Shown here one piece after another: positions 1 to 7,677 of a stretch of 64,000 nucleotides of DNA. The stretch covers positions 1,364,001 to 1,428,000 of the forward strand of contig CAWGFM010000005.1 of the NCBI GenBank assembly GCA_963821935.1. Reading direction: 5' to 3'. How positions within the stretch are numbered: position 1 is the first letter of the stretch; the number at the start of each line of letters is the position of its first letter. A program made the position numbers and the translations under genes. The DNA comes from JAOUEA01 sp963821935. Its GTDB lineage: Bacteria; Actinomycetota; UBA4738; HRBIN12. The notes beneath the pieces were generated by a model. It saw nothing but the letters and a program-made list of their open reading frames with translations, was not told the origin of the DNA and ran no database searches.

Positions 1-102
1 CGGACCATGGCGGTCGGGAGTTCAGACTCAATTCACCTCCCGTTCAACCACCCGCCGGCGATCCATCGATGATGGTCGATACGTGATTCGAAAGGGTTCC
101 TG

Positions 103-741
103 ATGTCGGCAGGTGAGACCCAGGCTGTGCTCGGGGAGTTGGAGTTCAACCGTACCGTCGCGGCGTTGTCGCGCGCATACGACGGCGTCTTCGCCGAGGA
201 GACGATCGCTCGGTTCGTCCAAGAATCCCTCGATAGGTGGCCAGCCCCCAAGGTCCGAGCACATGTCGAAGTGCTGGCCTACCGTTTCACCCGTGAGCGG
301 CTACGCGCTCTCGGTCAGGCGGAGGGGACCATCGCGAAGGATCACCCCGAGGTGCTGTTCGTCTGCGTGCACAACGCTGGCCGAAGCCAGATGGCGGCGG
401 GACTCCTCGCCAAGCACGCCAAGGGTAGGGTGCACGTCCGCTCGGCTGGGAGTACGCCGGCCGACGAGATCAACGACGCCGTGGTCAAGGCGATGGATGA
501 GGTCGGGGTCGACATCTCCGCCGAATACCCCAAGCCGCTGACCGATGAGTTCGTCCGGGCCTCGGACGTGGTGATCACGATGGGCTGTGGTGACGCATGT
601 CCCATCTTCCCCGGCAAGCGATACCTGGACTGGGAACTGGACGACCCGGCGGGCAAGACGATCGAGGAGGTCCGTCCCATCCGCGACGAGCTCGATCGGC
701 GGGTCCAGCAACTCCTGGCGGATCTCCTCGTGGAGGTGTGA
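103..741 (+). CDS. arsC: Arsenate reductase (LMW phosphatase type) with helical N-terminal domain
   Basis: Would reduce arsenate to arsenite in the cytoplasm, probably with mycothiol or thioredoxin as partner (family knowledge). Residues ~1-75 form an extra helical domain of the kind fused to actinobacterial ArsC; residues ~84-212 are the low-molecular-weight phosphatase fold. The P-loop VCVHNAGRSQ supplies nucleophile Cys88 and Arg94; Cys162 and Cys166 in MGCGDACP are candidates for the redox relay. The ATG follows an AAAGGG about 8 bases upstream. No arsR or arsenite pump is visible in the window, so it is an isolated arsenic gene; the next gene starts 21 bases on. An arsenate-mycothiol transferase is the main alternative naming. 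Confidence 0.88.
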   Translation: MSAGETQAVLGELEFNRTVAALSRAYDGVFAEETIARFVQESLDRWPAPKVRAHVEVLAYRFTRERLRALGQAEGTIAKDHPEVLFVCVHNAGRSQMAAGLLAKHAKGRVHVRSAGSTPADEINDAVVKAMDEVGVDISAEYPKPLTDEFVRASDVVITMGCGDACPIFPGKRYLDWELDDPAGKTIEEVRPIRDELDRRVQQLLADLLVEV

Positions 742-762
742 GACCAGAGCCCAGGCCTTTGG

Positions 763-1980
763 GTGAGAAGCTGGACCGTGCTCCAACTGACGGTGAACGA
801 CTTGGTGCGCGAGGCCGGCGTCGACGAGGCGTTCGTCCACACCCTGATCGCGCTCGGTGCCATCCATCGTGAGGGCGAAGGATCCTACGGCTCCCGTGAG
901 GTGAGCAGGGTTCGGTTGCTCCACGCCTGGGCAGCGGCAGGGCTACCGCCGGAGGGCATCATGCGCTCCCTCGAGGCCGGCACGCTCTCATTGGCCTTCC
1001 TCGACGGCCCGATGTACGCACGGCCTGGAGAGCCGGACCTGACGTACCGGCAGCTGGCTGCCGACGAGGACGCTGCGATGCCTCTGGTCGAGGCGATCCA
1101 CACGGCGCTCGGCTTCGCGCCGCCTGCAGCGAACGATCAGGCTCGACGTGATGACGCCCACCTCATCGAACTCGTGCGACTGTTCACGAGCGTGGGTGCG
1201 AGCGAGGCATCGACGCTCCGACTGCTCAGGGTGTACGCCGACAGCCTCCGGCGGATCGCACAGGCCGAAGTCGAACTGTACGAATCCGAGATCGAAGGCC
1301 GCTTGCGGGGATCAGGCATGGATGAGCGAACGCTGATGGAGTTCGGATCGGATTTCGGAGAACGCGCCCTGTCGGCGCTCGAGCGGACACTGCTGGCGGT
1401 CTACCGTCGACTCCGCGAACACATCTGGATCGACCATTCGACCAATCACGCTGAAGTCGCTCTCGACCTCGCCGGTATCCATCCCCACGTTCCTCGACCG
1501 CACGCGATCTGTTTCGTGGACCTCACCGGATACACCCGCATCACGGAGGAACGCGGCGACGAGGTCGCGGCGCGGTTCGCCGGAGAGCTGGCGGTGCTGG
1601 TCGAGGACATTTCGTCTCGCCGGGGAGGGAGACCGATCCGATGGCTCGGGGACGGCGGCATGTTCCATTTCAAAGAGCCACGGGAAGCGGTGTTCGCTGC
1701 TCTCGACATGACCGAAGGCGCTCCGGCCCGAGGACTCCCGTCGACGCACATCGGCATCCATACCGGCCCGGTGATCTTCCAGGACGGTGACGTCTACGGG
1801 AAGACGGTCAACCTGGCCTCGAGGATCGCCTCCCACGCGGGCCCCGGACAAGTCTTCGTCAGCGAGGAAACGGTGGCGGCTGCACACGATGACGATCTGC
1901 ATTTCGAGGCCAGGGACAGTGCCGAACTCAAAGGGGTTCCTCGGCCGGTCGCGATCTTCGAAGCGTCAAGGGTTCGCTGA
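763..1980 (+). CDS. Class III nucleotide cyclase with MerR-like N-terminal region
   Basis: Predicted soluble cyclase making cAMP or cGMP. The N-terminus (about residues 5-75) reads like a MerR-type winged helix (VNDLVREAGV, then a segment resembling the second wing), followed by a helical region and a C-terminal cyclase domain from about residue 245. Metal-binding Asp lies in CFVDLTGYT and in WLGDGG; the transition-state Asn/Arg pair lies in GKTVNLASRI. The usual Lys three residues before the GDG is Arg here, while the Asp before YGKTVN is kept, so substrate choice is uncertain. GTG start; another in-frame GTG lies 15 bases on. The last 15 bases overlap the convergent metal ATPase gene. Confidence 0.85.
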   Translation: MRSWTVLQLTVNDLVREAGVDEAFVHTLIALGAIHREGEGSYGSREVSRVRLLHAWAAAGLPPEGIMRSLEAGTLSLAFLDGPMYARPGEPDLTYRQLAADEDAAMPLVEAIHTALGFAPPAANDQARRDDAHLIELVRLFTSVGASEASTLRLLRVYADSLRRIAQAEVELYESEIEGRLRGSGMDERTLMEFGSDFGERALSALERTLLAVYRRLREHIWIDHSTNHAEVALDLAGIHPHVPRPHAICFVDLTGYTRITEERGDEVAARFAGELAVLVEDISSRRGGRPIRWLGDGGMFHFKEPREAVFAALDMTEGAPARGLPSTHIGIHTGPVIFQDGDVYGKTVNLASRIASHAGPGQVFVSEETVAAAHDDDLHFEARDSAELKGVPRPVAIFEASRVR

Positions 1981-3975
1981 GCCCGCAGGTCGGAGGTCGA
2001 CCCGGCGCAGCAGCTGCGCGTTCAGGGCCACGACGATGGTCGAGACGCTCATCAAGATCGCGCCGACGGCGGGGGAAAGCACCAGCCCCGCCCACGCCAA
2101 GGCGCCGGCGGCCAGTGGGATCGCCACCACGTTGTACCCGGCCGCCCACCCCAGGTTCTGCACCATCTTCCGATAGCTCGCGGCCGACAGCGTCCTGACG
2201 GCCACGACGCCGCGTGGGTCATCGCTGGCCAACACCACGCCGGCAGACTCGATCGCGACATCGGTTCCCGCGCCGATCGCGATGCCGATGTCGGCCCTGG
2301 CCAACGCCGGAGCGTCGTTGACGCCATCGCCGACCATCGCGACGCGCATGCCGCGCGCTGCCAGCTCGGCCACCGACCGCTCCTTGTCCTCGGGCAGGAC
2401 CTCCGCCCTCACCTCATCGACCCCGATGACGGCGGCGACGGCGTCGGCCACCTGTTGCGCGTCACCCGTGATCATGACGACGTGGACCCCCAGCTCCTGC
2501 AGGGCTTGGACCGCCAGTCGCGACTCCGGGCGCACCTCGTCCTCCAGCGCGATCGCTCCGATCACGGTGCCTTCGCGGACGACGCTCAAGATCGCGGCAC
2601 CCCGGTCTCGCCACTCCGCCACCATGTCGAGGAGCGCGGGCGGTGCATCGATCGAGAGTTCACGGAGCAGCGCCGGGCCGCCGACGGCGACGGTGGCTCC
2701 GTCCACCGATGCCTCGACCCCGCGACCGGTCATGGAGCGGAAACCGGACGCAACCGCGGTCACGCCGAGATCGGCAGCGGCCGTGACCGTCGCCCGTGCC
2801 AACGGGTGCTCGCTGTCGGCTTCGACGGCGGAGGCCAGCCGCAGGACGGTGTCACGATCGACGTTTTCCACGGCAGCGACGTGGGTGACGACGGGTTCGC
2901 CGCGGGTGAGCGTCCCCGTCTTGTCGAAGAGGACGGCGTCCACCAGACGCATCCGTTCCAGCGCCAGCCGATCCTTCACCAGGATGCCCATCCGAGCCGA
3001 CATCGTGGTGGAGATGGCGATGACCAGCGGGATGGCCAGACCGAGGGCGTGGGGACACGCGATGACCAGCACGGTCACTGTGCGCTCGATCGCATCGTCG
3101 GGACGGCCGATCCCCACCCACACTGCGAACGTGATGATCGCCGCCGCTAGGGCGGCGTAGAACAAGAGCGCGGCAGCTCGGTCGGCCAGGGCCTGTGCAC
3201 GGCTCTTGGACGCCTGCGCGTCGGCGACCAGTCGACGGATGCCGGCGATCACGGTGTCGCTGCCCACCGCCTGGACGCGGATCCGGAGCGACGAGTCGGT
3301 CACCACGGTGCCCGCGACGACGCGGTCACCGACGCCCCGCTCGGCGGGCCGTGATTCGCCGGTGACCATGGACTCGTCCACGCCCGCTTGACCATCCTCG
3401 ATCACCCCGTCCACGGGGACACGTCCGCCGGGTCGGACCAGCACCAGGTCGCCCGCTCGCACCTCGCTCAACGCGACCTCGATCGTCGCGTCGTCGTCGA
3501 TCCGTTCGGCGATGTCGGGCACCAGCACGGCCAAGGCATCCAGGGCACTCGAGGCCTGGCCCAACGCCTTCATCTCCTGCCAGTGCCCCAGAAGCATCAC
3601 GTCGATCAGCAGGACCAGCTCCCACCAGAACTCCAGATCCAGCCAACCGACCTCACTCGCGATGCTGGAGATGAACGCGACCGCGATGGCCAGGGAGATC
3701 AACAGCATCATCCCCGGCTGTCTGCTGCGGGTCTCGCGCAGTCCTCCCTGCAGGAAGGGCCATCCGCCATAGACGAATACGGCGGTGCCGAAGACCATCG
3801 GGATCAATGACGATCCGGGAATGTCGGGCGCTGCATAGCCCATCAGCTCTTGCAGCATTGGGGACCAGATCAGGACGGGAACCGACAGCAGCAAGCTCAG
3901 CCAGAACTTGTCGCGGAACATCGCCACGCTGTGGCCGGCGTGCTGATCGTGGGACGCGTGGTCGCCGGCCTTCAT
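1966..3975 (-). CDS. copB: CopB-like P1B-type heavy-metal ATPase (CPH motif)
   Basis: Membrane pump, probably exporting Cu(I)/Cu(II) or related ions. From the chosen ATG (669 aa): a short His-rich N-terminus (residues 1-16, with DHASHDQHAGH) instead of a CxxC metal domain, paired membrane helices, actuator TGES at 205-208, the intramembrane CPH motif at 307-309, phosphorylation site DKTGT from Asp351 and GDGVND near the end. CPH rather than CPC marks the CopB-like P1B-3 group. The frame is open further upstream but that stretch is Arg/Ser-rich and overlaps the ferredoxin gene, so I reject the longer start. It lies 34 bases downstream of the ferredoxin and may share its transcript. Confidence 0.9.
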   Translation of the reverse strand: MKAGDHASHDQHAGHSVAMFRDKFWLSLLLSVPVLIWSPMLQELMGYAAPDIPGSSLIPMVFGTAVFVYGGWPFLQGGLRETRSRQPGMMLLISLAIAVAFISSIASEVGWLDLEFWWELVLLIDVMLLGHWQEMKALGQASSALDALAVLVPDIAERIDDDATIEVALSEVRAGDLVLVRPGGRVPVDGVIEDGQAGVDESMVTGESRPAERGVGDRVVAGTVVTDSSLRIRVQAVGSDTVIAGIRRLVADAQASKSRAQALADRAAALLFYAALAAAIITFAVWVGIGRPDDAIERTVTVLVIACPHALGLAIPLVIAISTTMSARMGILVKDRLALERMRLVDAVLFDKTGTLTRGEPVVTHVAAVENVDRDTVLRLASAVEADSEHPLARATVTAAADLGVTAVASGFRSMTGRGVEASVDGATVAVGGPALLRELSIDAPPALLDMVAEWRDRGAAILSVVREGTVIGAIALEDEVRPESRLAVQALQELGVHVVMITGDAQQVADAVAAVIGVDEVRAEVLPEDKERSVAELAARGMRVAMVGDGVNDAPALARADIGIAIGAGTDVAIESAGVVLASDDPRGVVAVRTLSAASYRKMVQNLGWAAGYNVVAIPLAAGALAWAGLVLSPAVGAILMSVSTIVVALNAQLLRRVDLRPAGSANP

Positions 3976-4009
3976 CTGGCCGACGCCATCCCAGGCAGGC
4001 GTGGGGTCG

Positions 4010-4336
4010 CTATGCGGTCGGCCAGGCCGCGACCACCGGGTGGTCGACAGCGGCAGGCCCCGCCTGCGCGGCGCCGCCGGGCGACCCCAGACCCGTGACG
4101 TCCTCGTTGAAGAACTCCGCGTTGACGGGAGTGAACTGGTTCCACTCACCCGGGACATCGTCCTCGTAGAAGATCGCGGTCACGGGGCACACGGGTTCGC
4201 ACGCGGCGCAGTCCACGCACTCGTCCGGCTGGATGTACAGCATCCTGGGCCCCTCGTAGATGCAGTCCACGGGACACTCGTCGACGCAGGCCAGGTCCTT
4301 CACATCGATGCACGGTTCGCAGATCGTGTATGTCAT
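4010..4336 (-). CDS. fdxA: Seven-iron ferredoxin
   Basis: Small cytoplasmic electron carrier of the FdxA type with one [3Fe-4S] and one [4Fe-4S] cluster. The 108-residue protein begins MTYTICEPC and has the spaced cysteines of cluster one (Cys9, Cys17, with Cys21 and Cys25 nearby) and a classic CxxCxxCxxxCP in DECVDCAACEPVCP. The hallmark ECPVDCIYEG and the acidic DDVPGEW segment are as in mycobacterial FdxA. The ATG choice is fixed by the family N-terminus; the frame runs open upstream through the tRNA, which I treat as chance. The C-terminal ~25 residues (GGAAQAGPAAVDHPVVAAW) are a little longer than usual. Confidence 0.93.
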   Translation of the reverse strand: MTYTICEPCIDVKDLACVDECPVDCIYEGPRMLYIQPDECVDCAACEPVCPVTAIFYEDDVPGEWNQFTPVNAEFFNEDVTGLGSPGGAAQAGPAAVDHPVVAAWPTA

Positions 4337-4351
4337 GGCTCCATTATGCAG

Positions 4352-4443
4352 CGGAGGCGGACGGGAATCGAACCCGCCTGGGAGCTTGCGCCCCCACGTC
4401 GGTTTTGAAGACCGCGAGGCCCACCAGGAACCCTGACGCCTCC
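4352..4443 (-). tRNA. selC: tRNA-Sec (anticodon UCA)
   Basis: Minus-strand cloverleaf of 92 bases that matches selenocysteine tRNA. The 5' end GGAGGCGT pairs with CCGCCTCC at the 3' end to give the elongated acceptor (seven clean pairs plus a T:C position 8). The anticodon stem-loop is CGGTCTTCAAAACCG with UCA in the loop. A long extra arm (about GTGGGGGCGCAAGCTCCCA) follows, then the T arm GCGGGTTCGATTCCCGT. The discriminator base is G; CCA is not encoded (next bases CTG). It reads UGA as Sec, so the genome should also have selA, selB and selD, none of which is in this window. It sits 15 bases upstream of the ferredoxin start, same strand. Confidence 0.93.
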
Positions 4444-4581
4444 GCGCGCGAGCATACGTCCTTCGCATGGTTGGCCGGCCCTTAGCCTCCGCTTGGGGTG
4501 GGCCTTGTGAGCGTCCTGCTGTGATGACTCCCGGAAACCAGTGGATGTGCGGACAGACGCACACCGACGACGGGAGGAAGC

Positions 4582-4989
4582 ATGAAGAGAACCATCATGG
4601 CGACGGTCGTGGGAGCGATGCTGCTGACGATGCCCGTGGCCAGTGCCGGTCACGGGTCGAGCGGCTCGGGCGGCTCGGGCGGCAACGGTGACGTGATCCG
4701 CGAAGGGCAGTGCAGCCGGTCGAGCGACTGGAAGCTCAAGCTCAGCCCTGAGGACGGGCGCACCGAGATCGAGTTCGAAGTGGACCAGAACGTCGTAGGG
4801 CACACGTGGCGCATCCGGCTCCAGCGGGACGGGGCTCAGGTATTCACGGGACGCCGAACGACCCGCGGTCCCAGCGGATCGTTCGAGCTGCGCGTGGTCA
4901 GGTCGAACCCTGCGGGTCCGGACCACTACCGTGCCCGAGCCGTCAACCTGCGCACCGGTGAGCGCTGCTTGGGGGTGGCGACGATCTAG
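4582..4989 (+). CDS. Secreted hypothetical protein
   Basis: 135 residues with a clear signal peptide (MKRTIMATVVGAMLLTMPVA, cleavage probably after SAG/A near residue 22), then a Gly/Ser linker and a compact domain of alternating charged strands ending in ERCLGVATI. Two Cys (in EGQCSRSS and GERCLG) could form one disulfide after export. Strong ribosome site GGGAGGAAG ends one base before the ATG region. I do not recognise the family; the strand pattern suggests a small beta-sandwich. It stands alone between the tRNA and the PadR regulator. Confidence 0.72.
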   Translation: MKRTIMATVVGAMLLTMPVASAGHGSSGSGGSGGNGDVIREGQCSRSSDWKLKLSPEDGRTEIEFEVDQNVVGHTWRIRLQRDGAQVFTGRRTTRGPSGSFELRVVRSNPAGPDHYRARAVNLRTGERCLGVATI

Positions 4990-5017
4990 GGATCGCCGTC
5001 CAGGATCGCTCCGGGAT

Positions 5018-5034
5018 CGCCGGCCGAGCCGGCG
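5018..5034. terminator. Short GC stem-loop after the secreted protein gene
   Basis: CGCCGGC-CGA-GCCGGCG, a perfect 7-base-pair hairpin with a 3-base loop 29 bases after the stop at 4989. No run of T follows, so it is at best a weak terminator. The rest of 4990-5286 shows no gene; it must hold the promoter of the PadR gene, but I could not pick out convincing -35/-10 boxes. Confidence 0.3.
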
Positions 5035-5286
5035 GGTCCAACCTTCGAACGGTGCAGGTTTCGGTCTTCCGACCGATGTACGGACGGGGATGCGGTGGAA
5101 CACTTCGATCCCGTCCTTGTAGGACGGCACCACAAGACCGGTGAGCGGCGGGCGGGCACCATCCCCGCCCGCCTCCCCCGGGTGCGTCCATGTCGAGGCC
5201 CACCGCGCTCCCCGCTTCTAGTCTGGGATGGACTACCATGCCGTGGGCGGGTCCGAACCCTTCGGACGCTGGGAGCCGGGAAACCG

Positions 5287-5838
5287 ATGGCGAGTGCTTC
5301 GAAGGTCGAGGTCGTGGTGCTGGGACTGCTGGCTGAGACGCCGCTGCACGGGTACGACCTGCTGGAACGGTTCCGTTCGCGGAGCATGGGGTTCTGGGTG
5401 GAGGTGGGCAAAGCCTCCGTCTACCAGGCTCTGAAGCGACTGGAGCGCGAGGGCTCGATCTCGGGCAAGGCCCAGGAGGGCGATGAGGGTCCGGACCGGC
5501 GCGTCTACCGGATCACCAGGGCGGGCCGGGATCGTCTGCGGCGCGGACTCGCAGAACGGTTCGCATCGCTGCAGCCGTACGAGACCGATGCGGGCTTGGC
5601 GATGGGGTTCGCGCAGCTGTTGTCGCCGACCGACGCGCGGAAGGCCGCCGACGCGCGTGAACGATCGGTGCGCGACCTGCTCGAAGCCGTGAGCACGGAA
5701 CTGGCACGCACGGTGTCCGGACCCGGACCCGCGCGGGCCGTCTCCACCGCCATGCTCCAGCGCCAGGCAGCGTTGGCGAAGGCAGAGCTCGCATGGCTCA
5801 AGACGTTCCGGTCGGCGAGCCCGGCCACCGGCCGATGA
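5287..5838 (+). CDS. PadR-family transcriptional regulator
   Basis: Winged-helix repressor of 183 residues. The N-terminal PadR domain has LGLLAETPLHGYDLLERF, the Tyr-rich recognition region (SVYQALKRLEREG) and the wing RRVYRITRAGRDRL; the C-terminal half is helical, as in two-domain PadR proteins that dimerise through a coiled coil. The frame is open about 190 bases further upstream, but that stretch lacks family similarity; ATG 5287 puts the PadR domain at the N-terminus. It is followed after 35 bases by the HAD phosphatase on the same strand. Its ligand cannot be read from sequence; PadR genes often control a neighbouring transporter or detoxification gene. Confidence 0.87.
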   Translation: MASASKVEVVVLGLLAETPLHGYDLLERFRSRSMGFWVEVGKASVYQALKRLEREGSISGKAQEGDEGPDRRVYRITRAGRDRLRRGLAERFASLQPYETDAGLAMGFAQLLSPTDARKAADARERSVRDLLEAVSTELARTVSGPGPARAVSTAMLQRQAALAKAELAWLKTFRSASPATGR

Positions 5839-5873
5839 GCGACGGCTCGGCGCTGTCCGGAGGCCCACGTAGC

Positions 5874-6698
5874 ATGGAACGAACCATGGAAGCCGCATTC
5901 TTCGACCTGGACAAGACGATCATCTCTCGGTCGTCGTCGCTGGCGCTGTCGCGCCCGCTGTACCGCGCGGGCATGGTCTCGCGGGGTCAGCTCATGCGGG
6001 GCGCGTACGCACAACTCGTCTACCTGCTCGTCGGCGCCGACGAACAGAAGATGGAGCGCCTCAAGGGTGCCCTGCTGGCCCTGACCAAAGGGTGGGATCG
6101 CACCCAGATCGAAGACCTGGTGCGCGAGGTGCTCCTCGAGGTGATCGACCCGTACGTCTACCAGGAAGCCTTGGACCTGATCGCGCTGCATCGCTCAGAA
6201 GGCCGCAGCATCTACATCGTGTCGTCCTCGCCCGAGGAGGTCGTGCGCCCGTTGGCGCGCCACTTCGGCGCCAGCGGCGTCATCGCCACCCGCGCCGCGG
6301 TCGATGCCGCCGGTCGCTACACGGGCGAGCTGGCGTTCTATGCCTATGGGCAGCTGAAGGCCGACGCGATCGGCGCCTTGTCCGGGCGCATGGGCATCGA
6401 CCTCGAAGGCAGCTACGCCTACAGCGACTCGGTCACCGACGTGCCCATGCTGGCCGCCGTCGGCCACCCCATCGCGGTCAACCCCGACAAGGGATTGCGT
6501 CGCACGGCCGAGGAGCGAGGCTGGGAGATCAGGGACTTCCGGCGTCCGGTTCGACTGCGCAACCGCATCGCCGGCGCGGTTCCACCTCCCAAGGTCAGCA
6601 TCACGGCGGCCGTGGGGGCGGCGGCGATCATGGCGGTGTTGGTCTGGGTGGCGCTCCGCTCACGCGGCCAACGCGAGCAGGTCCTCGAACACGTCTGA
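5874..6698 (+). CDS. HAD-IB (SerB-like) phosphatase with C-terminal membrane anchor
   Basis: Haloacid-dehalogenase superfamily hydrolase, subfamily IB. Motif I AFFDLDKTII, motif II in YIVSSSPEEVV, motif III Lys in GQLKADAIG and motif IV YAYSDSVTDVPML are all present. The C-terminus after residue ~240 is a single hydrophobic helix (VSITAAVGAAAIMAVLVWVA) that would anchor it to the membrane. GGAGG at 5859-5863 sets the ATG at 5874; a second in-frame ATG lies 12 bases on. Relatives in actinobacteria are annotated as SerB-like phosphatases or linked to lysophospholipid chemistry; the substrate here is unknown. A 259-base gene-free gap follows. Confidence 0.86.
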   Translation: MERTMEAAFFDLDKTIISRSSSLALSRPLYRAGMVSRGQLMRGAYAQLVYLLVGADEQKMERLKGALLALTKGWDRTQIEDLVREVLLEVIDPYVYQEALDLIALHRSEGRSIYIVSSSPEEVVRPLARHFGASGVIATRAAVDAAGRYTGELAFYAYGQLKADAIGALSGRMGIDLEGSYAYSDSVTDVPMLAAVGHPIAVNPDKGLRRTAEERGWEIRDFRRPVRLRNRIAGAVPPPKVSITAAVGAAAIMAVLVWVALRSRGQREQVLEHV

Positions 6699-6957
6699 TA
6701 CACACCCCGGTTTGCGCCGATGCGCTCCCCGGGTGTACGGTCGAGACGGATGCCGAAAGGTATCCGCGAGGGGAGCAGAACCCACGCGCGAGTCATGCCG
6801 CGGGAGGCATGCTCTGGACCCGGTGGCGGGTCGCCGCCGGCTCCCGAGCACGTGCAGACGAGACGCTTGATACCTGCTCCTCTCGCATTCTTGTCCGGAT
6901 CCGGAGGCTCAGGTCTCGCGCCACCCGGTCGGCCCGGCTGCGGCTAGCATCAGACGC

Positions 6958-7677
6958 GTGAAGACCCGCGTCCTGCTCGTCGAAGATGAAGCCTCCATCT
7001 CGGAACCTCTTGCGCAGCATCTGGATCGGGAAGGCTTCGATCCGATCGTGGCGGCATCGGTGAGTGCGGCCAGAGATGCCTTCGAACGTGATGAGCCAGA
7101 GGTCGTGCTGCTGGACGTCATGCTTCCCGACGGCGACGGACGAGACCTCTGTCGCGAGTTCCGTGCGGGCTCTGACGTGGTCATCGTCATGCTGACCGCC
7201 CGTGGCGAAGAGGTGGACCGGATCGTCGGTCTGGAGCTCGGCGCAGACGACTACGTGGTGAAGCCGTTCTCGGCAGGGGAGCTCGTCGCCAGGATCCGTG
7301 CGATCTTGCGGCGTGGCAGGGCGGACGGGTCGAGGCGTGCCCCCATCACGATCGGCGAGATCTCGTTGGATCCGGCCTCCCGCCTGGTGTCCAAGAGCGA
7401 TGTCCCCGTCGAGCTCGCAGCCAAGGAGTTCGACCTGCTCCGACTGCTCATGTCGCGCGCCGGTGAGGTCGTGGGGCGCGAGGAGATCATGGACGAGGTC
7501 TGGGATCCGCACTGGTTCGGACCCACGAAGACGCTGGACGTCCATATCTCCTGGCTGCGCAAGAAGGTGGAGGACGACCCCGCGTCGCCCCGGTACATCA
7601 CGACCGTCCGCGGTGTCGGGTTCCGCTTCGCGAGCGCGGCGGACATGCCGGCTTCGCCCGGCCCAGACGGGTCATGA
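6958..7677 (+). CDS. OmpR/PhoB-family response regulator
   Basis: 239 residues. The receiver domain carries phospho-acceptor Asp53 (LLDVMLPDGD), acidic Glu9/Asp10, and Lys102 in VVKPFS; the C-terminal winged helix (about 130-225) has the typical ELAAKEFDLLRLLM and VRGVGFRF endings. GTG start fixed by the conserved KTRVLLVEDE opening. The stop overlaps the ATG of the kinase (ATGA), so the two are translationally coupled. The next two genes downstream, encoding secreted Ser/Gly/Asp-rich proteins, are natural candidate targets. Confidence 0.93.
   Translation: MKTRVLLVEDEASISEPLAQHLDREGFDPIVAASVSAARDAFERDEPEVVLLDVMLPDGDGRDLCREFRAGSDVVIVMLTARGEEVDRIVGLELGADDYVVKPFSAGELVARIRAILRRGRADGSRRAPITIGEISLDPASRLVSKSDVPVELAAKEFDLLRLLMSRAGEVVGREEIMDEVWDPHWFGPTKTLDVHISWLRKKVEDDPASPRYITTVRGVGFRFASAADMPASPGPDGS

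Noticed and set aside
63..75. CCATC-GAT-GATGG inverted repeat before arsC as an ArsR operator
   Set aside because: Only five-base arms, and no arsR gene is present; chance is likely.
6699..6957. Possible gene or RNA between the HAD and response regulator genes
   Set aside because: No open frame with a ribosome site, and ACACCC/GGGTGT arms are too far apart and imperfect for a convincing hairpin.
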